From Sphagnum magellanicum (taxonomy: Eukaryota; Streptophyta; Sphagnopsida; Sphagnales; Sphagnaceae), in assembly GCA_021904315.1 (NCBI GenBank), contig CM038912.1, positions 21,153,501 to 21,217,500 of the forward strand: a DNA stretch of 64,000 nucleotides, read 5' to 3'. The notes below the pieces were generated by a model. That model worked only from the letters and a program-made list of their open reading frames with translations, had not been told where the DNA came from and did no database searches. Each line of letters opens with the position of its first letter. The first letter of the stretch is position 1. Positions 57,914 to 64,000 of this stretch are shown in pieces. The position numbers were made by a program, and so were the translations under genes.

Positions 57914-58345
57914 TGTTGCAACCCTAGCTTTGGGCTCACAACCAAGGTAAAAGGGTTACAAGGTTGCGAGCCAAGAGGAGTCCCGAGAGAAAAAAGCCAT
58001 TTGGATGTGGGTTTCGTGGCTAGCCACAGAGTATACTATAATGGGGAAGGTGGTGGCTTCCCCCAAGTCCAGGCCGTGGTGAGTCTAATGTGTCTGTGTT
58101 GCCCGTGACTCATCCTAGCACCAAAGGTGCTCCAACTATGCACTAACCATTTTGTGTGGGTTGTGTGTAGGCCCGTGTGAATGAGTGAAGCTTGTCAACT
58201 CTTCCTAGTCTCATCGCGGAACTCTAACACACCCCTCTACCCCTCAAAGTGTTGTGAGCTAAAGAGTGTGCTCCGACTCCTCCCTCTTCCGCTATCTTTT
58301 ACTTGGACTCACATATGAGTCCTTCAAAGAGTTGGGAGTGCGTCA
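57914..58345 (+). mobile_element. 3' LTR of the chromovirus, internally deleted
   Basis: TGTTGCAACCCTAGC to GGAGTGCGTCA, 432 bp against 920-960 bp in its relatives. Text jumps from 'gcgagccaagaggag' to 'tcccgagagaaa', removing about 500 bp of the 5' half. The stretch around 'gagtatactataatgggg' is kept and may be the promoter. Confidence 0.85.
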
Positions 58346-59112
58346 CACATGGAAGCAACATCATGCAAGCAATGGTAAACTTTTAATGGTAGATTTGGGT
58401 GTTGAACTCAAATGAATGGTTGTTCATGTGATGTGATGGGAACACGTGTGAAATTCAATGAATGTTATTATATCAGATGATTAAGGTTGCTTGAAATTTG
58501 AAATCCACGATGAATGCAAAATTCATCATGTTGTCCATGCTAAACAACCAACCTAGTTGGCTAATGGATCATGGTTGTGACTAGCAACCGTGTAATAATT
58601 CATGTGTGACTAATTATATAAAAAGTTATCATACAAATAGAAAAATACCAAGAGACTTTTGTCCCATTGAAGAGATGAAAAATCAAGCCCCCACCCCTTC
58701 AAAATGATAAGAAATTAACATCCCTTGGGGACATGTTTGTGCCATCCAATTGGTTCACCCCTTTTAAAAATAAGAAACATCCTTGGGGCATATTGGTGCC
58801 ACCCAATTGGCGTTCCTCACATGCTTTGTTCTAATGTGTTTTTTTAAGGACAAGCTAGCTACTAGGACAAAGGCTTCCCATGTGTGGATTTTTTTAAAAA
58901 AAATTGAATAGAAGGTAGGGAGAGAAAATTAAATGGAAAAGTAAAAAGGTGGTCACACAATGTGTATGGTTGTGCACATTTCTGCTAGGATTTCAAGGAG
59001 TAGGCAAGCAAAACCCAAAGGTTTTCACAATCATGTGCCTAACGCAACTCTTTCTTATTAGTTTCCTTGGTTTCTCTCCCATTAGTTTCCTTATTCTCTA
59101 TTTGGTACACTT
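58346..59112. other. Unassigned segment between chromovirus and copia
   Basis: No known protein. The phrases 'ttggggacatgtttgtgccatccaattgg' and 'ttggggcatattggtgccacccaattgg' recur near 58,725 and 58,785. Confidence 0.4.
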
Positions 59113-59430
59113 TGTTGAGGACTCAAGCTTATCTAGTTAGGTTTCATTAGTTATTGGAGTAGGAAAGTAACTAGGTTACTTTCACAAGGTTGAATTACTT
59201 TCTTTACTTATAATAGTTTGGTTATTTACGGTTTGGTCTTTTAGTTAAATACCTTAGTGTTGATGATTTGGTTCTTTTATACATTGCATAAGTTTGTGTA
59301 TTTCATGTGACAAGAACCTTGAGGAGTTCTTGATGTTATGTTTTGTGTTGTGAACATCATGTTTTAGTTTCCTTTCAATAAAGATTTATGTTTACACTTG
59401 AGTAAATTTCCTATTTCCTATTTGTTAACA
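59113..59430 (+). mobile_element. 5' LTR of the plus-strand copia element (318 bp)
   Basis: TGTTGAGGACTCAAGC to CTATTTGTTAACA, directly followed by the primer-binding site. It contains 'ttcttttatacattgc' (TATA-like) and 'caataaag' (polyadenylation-like). No matching 3' LTR lies in the window because the element is cut at 63,448. Confidence 0.8.
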
Positions 59431-59444
59431 TGGTATTAGAGCTT
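59431..59444 (+). promoter_or_regulatory. Primer-binding site for initiator tRNA-Met
   Basis: TGGTATTAGAGCTT abuts the LTR end. Plant copia elements use TGGTATCAGAGC, complementary to initiator methionine tRNA; this copy has one T for C change. Confidence 0.85.
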
Positions 59445-60762
59445 AGGTTGTTTAACAAGAAAGTTGAAAGAGATTTAGAGCTAGAAAGTCTCTAAAATTA
59501 GAGCTTGAGAGTTTCTAGTAATATCATAAGAATTTGTCAAGTGCAAAAGAGAAACAAGGAAAGGAAATAATGTGAAGAGAAAGAAAAGAAAAGAAAAGAG
59601 GCGAGAGGATATCAACATATCAAAGGTTGTGGAAGTCAGATCTTTAAATCTAGATCTAGATCTACTGTGAAAAGATCTTGGAGTGAAACTTCAAAAGATT
59701 ATAGAAGACTATAAGATGCTTCTATTTTCAAATTTTCAAAAAAAAAAGATATGTTTTGTGAAAGTTATAAGCTTTTGAAAATTTTGTGCCAGATCTGGTT
59801 TTTTGGTCATATCTTTTTGTTTGATAATTTTTTGATCTGCAACTTTGGGATCTTATAGGAACATATATGTGAGAGAAATTTTATGTCATTTAGATATGTA
59901 TTGAGAGAGATCTAAGTATCTAAAATTTCAGTTTCAGTTTTGAAGTTAGTTTCTTTTTAAAGTGATAGCTTTGTGGTCATCATCAATAGAACTGAATTTT
60001 TTTGAAAATATAGAAGACATATATTTAATGTGTTTCCCATAATCTCAAGGAGTTTAGAGTTTCTAAAAGCGAATTGTAAGTCATTTTGTGTTCAAGTCCT
60101 AGTTTGAGGTGATTTCAAGGAAGTACCAAGATCTTTCATTTTATGACATTAAATGAGTTGAAATTTTGAAACATAGTAGTAGACATAGTTTTTTATGTTT
60201 CATCAAAATTTCAAATCAATCCAAGATCATATGTGAATGGTGTAGCTTTTGCAAAGTTGTTGTGATAGAAGTTTACATTAAGAAGACATCAAAACAAATT
60301 TTTGAAGTGGAGCAAATCACTACTAGAAATTTTATCTTTTGCAACTTGTCTTATGCAATTAAAAAATGTCGCATGCAACTGCACATGTTGCATGCAACTC
60401 CAAAATAGTTGCATGTGAGATTTTTTAGTTGCAAAAGATAAAATTTTTAGTAGTGAATACAACTTGGGAAAACTTGAAGGAGTTTGAAGATTGGGAAACG
60501 CAAACACATTATCAAGACCTTCATCCAAAAGTTTGGTATGTAATCATGTATTTAATACCATACAAAATATTATACGAAATACGTACATATATGTAAAACC
60601 TATGTATAGTATAAAATTTCGTATAATATTCAATACATACATACATATGCAAGGTCCATCTTGTTCAACCCTAACCCTAACCCAAATCCTAGAAACCTAA
60701 GGAAGAAAAGCCCTAACCCTAATCCTAGAAACCCAAGAAAACATTGAGTGTTGCCTTGAGAA
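59445..60762 (+). other. Leader of the copia element, with MITE insertion
   Basis: Untranslated leader between primer-binding site and gag. It contains the CACTA-like MITE at 60,318-60,455 and an interstitial 'ccctaaccctaaccc' at about 60,669. No long gene-like frame. Confidence 0.55.
60318..60455. mobile_element. CACTA-like MITE, 138 bp
   Basis: 29-bp terminal inverted repeats (CACTACTAGAAATTTTATC... with one mismatch), flanked by AAT on both sides (60,315-60,317 and 60,456-60,458). The interior carries 'ttgcatgcaact' palindromic words. Sub-terminal 'cttgtcttatgcaattaaaa' resembles 'cttgtcttaggcgattaaaa' near 57,325 in the large CACTA element, so they probably share a transposase source. 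Confidence 0.9.
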
Positions 60763-62189
60763 ATGGTGGATGGTCTTTCTCAAATTGCAATTGAGAAATT
60801 AGACAATAATAATTTCTAAGTGTGGAAATTTAAGATTATGAATTTATTGATGGGGAAAGGTTATTGGGAATTCATAACTAGTGATGAGAAAGAACCTCCT
60901 TTCCGAAAAAACCCCACATAACAACAAATTCAAGCCAATAAAACTTGGCATGAAAAAGCAAAGAAAGTCTTGTATTGGCTCTCTATGAGTCTGTCCGATT
61001 CCATGATTATGCATATTCAAGATGCAAAATCCCCCAAGTAAGCTTGGGATACATTAATGAAGATGTATAGCACAAATACACAAACCCACAAAATGCAACT
61101 CAAGCAAAAGTTGCATAATCTATAAAAAAACAAGATGAACATTAATGACTATTTTACAAAAGTGAAAAACCTTACAGATGTTCTTACATCTATAGGAGCC
61201 CCTATATACGATGAAGATCTAGTGGCCATGACCTTGAATGGACTTGGAAAATATTATAGCCAATTTCGTACTTCAATTATAATTCGAAAAACATTTCCTG
61301 ATTTCGAAGACTTAATAACCTTACTTATAAGTGAAAAAATGAGAATTGTTGGTATTTCATCTAATGGAGGATCAAAAGAAAATGTTTTTTACTCAAATAC
61401 TAATAGAAGTAGAAGTAGAAATGGTAAACCTCATTTCGAGGTCGACACATAAGCTTACATAGTGGACATCATTAACATGAAGGTCAACCTCATGGAGGTG
61501 GACGAAGAAACTTTAAAGGAAGAAAAAGTCATGGAGGTTGTGGTGGAAATCATCGAGGTCAACAACCAAATAATGACTCAAACTGCTAGTACTACATGAA
61601 ACCTGCACACATGGCAAAGAATTGTTATCAAAGGGAACATGATGCACAAAATAGAAAATTGCAACAAAGAATTATGCATTAGCTAACGATCAAAGTGATG
61701 AGCAATTGTTTATGATGCAACACATGGTAAATTCAATGATAGGAGGTGCATCAGATAACAATGTTTGGTATGTGGATTCTGGAGCTTCAAACCATATGAA
61801 TAATCATGGAAAATGGTTGAGAGACACAAAGGATTTGAAAACACCAGGGTTTGTGGAAACTAGTGATGACATTACACATCCCATCACACAAATTGGCAAG
61901 GTGCCATTGTCCATGCAAGATGGGTAAACAAAGTACTTGAAAGATGTATTTCATGTTCCAACCATAACAAAAAATTTGGTCTATGTAGGCCAAATGGTGG
62001 AATAAAATTTACAGGTTACATTCAACCCAAATGGATGTTTTGTGGAAGAATTGATTGCAAAAAGGAAAAGGAATGGACGAATGTTCACCTTACATGTGAA
62101 CATGCTTAAGGTGAATTCCATGTTATTCACAGATGGAAAAGGAGCAGGAGACATTGGAATTTAACACAAGCGAGTTGGCCATGTTAATC
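60763..62189 (+). pseudogene. Copia gag and protease, with multiple stops
   Basis: Starts MVDGLSQIAIEKLDNNNF and continues as a typical copia gag (GYWEFITSDE, ANKTWHEKAKKVLYWLSM, MHIQDAKSP, then the open frame 61,135-61,452 with MNINDYFTKVKNLTDVL and LNGLGKYYSQF). A decayed zinc knuckle (AHMAKNCYQREHDAQN) follows at about 61,605. The aspartic protease signature VDSGASNHM appears at about 61,775 in the frame 61,706-61,927, ending KVPLSMQDG-stop. Stops at several gag positions, frameshifts and the stop after DG show it is inactive. Confidence 0.85.
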
Positions 62190-62194
62190 TTTAA

Positions 62195-63130
62195 TGTCGC
62201 AACCCTAGCTTTGGGCTCTCGACCAAGGTAAAGGCATTGCACGATTACGGGCCAAGAGGAAGTCCGGGAGTTAAGGCTAGAAGAAGCCTGGGAGTCACAC
62301 CACATACTCCCGGGAGTGTAAGAAAGTGTGAGGGAGTGAACACTCACACTCCCAAGGCAACTCCCACTTTGGGAGATGGAGTCCCAGTGGACTCCCAAAA
62401 TTTAGAGAGCGATTTGAGGGGTTAAAACTCAATGTCTTATGGCTTTTTTTATATCATTGGAAAGCTCTTGGAGCATAGATGTCTAAAATGGGCTCGCATT
62501 GTTCATTTGAACATCTGAAATACAAGTTATGGCCAAAAGAAGGGCCGGGAGTCGAACTATCAGTTTGACTCCCGACCATAAAAAGTCGGGAATCAACCGG
62601 ATTTACTTAGCTTCAGGGGGCGTGCCACATATCCTTGGAAAGCTCTCGACGAGAGCTACATTTTTGCTTTAGACCGCATTGCAATCCGGGGTCTACTCGC
62701 AAAGTTATGGGGCTCCAAAGTCGCAGGAATCCCATTTGGCACAATTTCGGGACTTCCACTCGGGAGTCCTGGGAGAGAAAAGCCATTTGGATGTAGGCCC
62801 CGTGGCCAGCCACAGAGTATACTATAAGGGGGAAGGTGGTGGCTTTCCCCAAGTCCGGGCTGTGGTGAGTCTTGTGTGTCCGTGTTGCCCGTGGCTCGTC
62901 CTAGGACCAAGGGTGCTCCAACTATGCACTAACCACTTTGTGTGGGTTGTGTGCAGGCCTGTGTGAGTGAGTGAAGCTTATCAACTCTTCTTAGTCCCAT
63001 CCTGGAGCTCCAACATGCTTCTCTACCCCTCAAAGTGTTATGAGCTAAGGAGCGTGTTCCGATTCCTCCTTCTTCTGTTGTTTTTACTTGGGCTCACATT
63101 TGAGTCCTATAAGGAGTTGGGAGTGTGTCA
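62195..63130 (+). mobile_element. Solo LTR of the chromovirus family (936 bp, target duplication TTTAA)
   Basis: TGTCGCAACCCTAGC to GGGAGTGTGTCA, flanked by TTTAA at 62,190-62,194 and 63,131-63,135. It interrupts the copia frame between GHVNL and the following RLKLMEK, which rejoin when it is removed. Confidence 0.94.
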
Positions 63131-63448
63131 TTTAACGTCTTAAGTTGATGGAAAAATAAAATCTTATTGGAAGTCTTCCCAAATTTGGAACAGAAGACGT
63201 GATGTGAAAAGTTTGTGAAGCATGCCAATTGGGGAAATAAGCTAAGCATCCATTCCTAGTTCAAACAACTCATGTAAGTTCTAAACCTTTGGAAATGATC
63301 CACTCAGATGTGTGGACCATGAAGACAGAATCCATTGGAGGATGCAAGTACTACGTGAGTTTCATTAATGACCACACAAGGAAGGTGTGGGTCTACTTCA
63401 TGAAACACAAAGGTGAAATGTTTCAACATTTTTTAAATTTCAAGACAG
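63131..63448 (+). pseudogene. Copia pre-integrase and integrase N-terminal part, truncated
   Basis: The reading resumes after the solo LTR: GSLPKFGTED, CEACQLGK.AKHPFL (zinc-binding pre-integrase end) and, in the frame from 63,289, MEMIHSDVWTMK, GGCKYYVSFINDHTRKVWVY, MKHKGEMFQHFLNFK, which is the start of the integrase core with the first catalytic Asp (HSDVW) and the second (INDHTRK). The element ends at 63,448, where unrelated repeat sequence resumes, so most of integrase and all of reverse transcriptase/RNase H are missing. Confidence 0.88.
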
Positions 63449-64000
63449 TCCACTATGATCAAAACATGGATAAATCTTGAAGGTATCCATAAAATACCCC
63501 AAACTGGGGGTGCTAGTTCTCAATTTTTCCCAAACTAGGAACGAGATTAAAAAAACCATGATGAGAATAGTACACAAGAACAAAAGAGGAGACCAAACTA
63601 GATTTCCCACCTAAATTGATCCTTATAGGAGTTTCACCCCTAGTTCTGGATTTACCTTACCTGCACCTTCACCCTGTACATATTCTTCATTAATCAAGTG
63701 CTCTCAGAATAATATCCCACAAAATGTTATGAACTGATAGTTCCCAGTGCCATTAAACAGTACCCAATTGCAGTCACTTTATGGCTACACTCAAATTGGG
63801 GATGCAACAGGGATTACAGGGTCAAACTAGGGCTCAAAGACAGGGTGACTTTAAAGAAAAACTCTGACATTGAAACCAAGATTTGAGAAATTGAGTTGTT
63901 TTGTGCTTCACCTGTACACCTATCTATCCAGGAAGGAAAGTTGTTTTGTTTTGTAGGTATGAGATCCACCAAACCGGGATGCTTCAGATCGAGTTCTTGC
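63449..64000 (+). repeat. Continuation of the unit A/D flank (matches 2,012-2,563)
   Basis: Almost letter-for-letter match to 2,012-2,563, starting at 'tccactatgatcaaaacatgg' and running off the window. Together with 47,378-48,403 it reconstructs the order seen around 2 kb. Confidence 0.8.

Noticed and set aside
60667..60683. Telomere-like CCCTAACCCTAACCC
   Set aside because: It is only about two and a half perfect units plus degenerate ones, lies inside a copia leader, and differs from the usual plant heptamer. It is not a telomere.
1..64000. CRISPR arrays, tRNA or rRNA genes, bacterial-type operons
   Set aside because: No regularly spaced identical repeats, cloverleaf-like genes or rRNA cores were noticed on reading. 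The tandem repeats here are degenerate eukaryotic satellites. A tRNAscan or Rfam run was not possible.

Overview
The window is nuclear DNA of a land plant. The evidence is intron-containing fragments of a callose synthase and of a plastid-type adenylosuccinate synthetase, plant Ty1/copia and Ty3/gypsy chromovirus retrotransposons, CACTA and hAT DNA transposons, and a strongly AT-rich background full of decayed tandem repeats. I cannot name the species. No rRNA, tRNA, CRISPR array or bacterial operon was seen. Gene density is very low and most of the 64 kb is transposon or repeat debris.

The main genic content is a multicopy family that I do not recognise. It encodes a predicted single-span membrane protein of 127-128 residues from two coding exons, behind a transcribed leader and a conserved CATAAATA TATA box. 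Copy B (+, about 18.7-21.0 kb) and copy D (+, about 45.1-47.4 kb) are intact. They differ in the protein only by substitutions and whole-codon indels, which suggests selection. Copy C (-, 28.6-26.5 kb) and copy A (+, only its 3' part, 1-823) carry frameshifts. Exon fragments of further copies lie at 28.84-29.22 and 29.85-29.93 kb. Each unit drags along a 3' flank with about 130-bp tandem repeats. Copies B and D both have, just upstream, an inverted copy of their own transcription-start region.

Layout: 1-3.7 kb, end of unit A and flanking repeats. 4.5-8.1 kb, callose synthase exon series (+), a pseudogene. 8.5-9.9 kb, adenylosuccinate synthetase pseudogene (-), tail to tail with it. 10-18 kb, tandem repeats, AT-rich DNA and an hAT transposase relic. 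18-22.5 kb, unit B. 22.5-26.3 kb, repeats. 26.3-30 kb, unit C and its fragments. 30-44.5 kb, MITE-like elements, AT-rich DNA, a polypyrimidine tract, a GGTATTGCAT-rich array and GTAGG repeats with a hairpin. 44.5-48.4 kb, unit D. 48,404-63,448, a nested transposon block of about 15 kb. 63,449-64,000, resumption of the sequence that follows unit A.

The nested block contains a minus-strand copia fragment, the 3' half of a chromovirus (integrase end, chromodomain, polypurine tract, 3' LTR), solo LTRs of the same chromovirus with perfect 5-bp target duplications, a 3,185-bp CACTA element inside the chromovirus, and a plus-strand copia element with its 5' LTR and primer-binding site, itself hit by a CACTA-like MITE and another solo LTR. 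The sequence on the two sides of the block is continuous in unit A (positions 1999 and 2012), so the block landed in a once-continuous unit.
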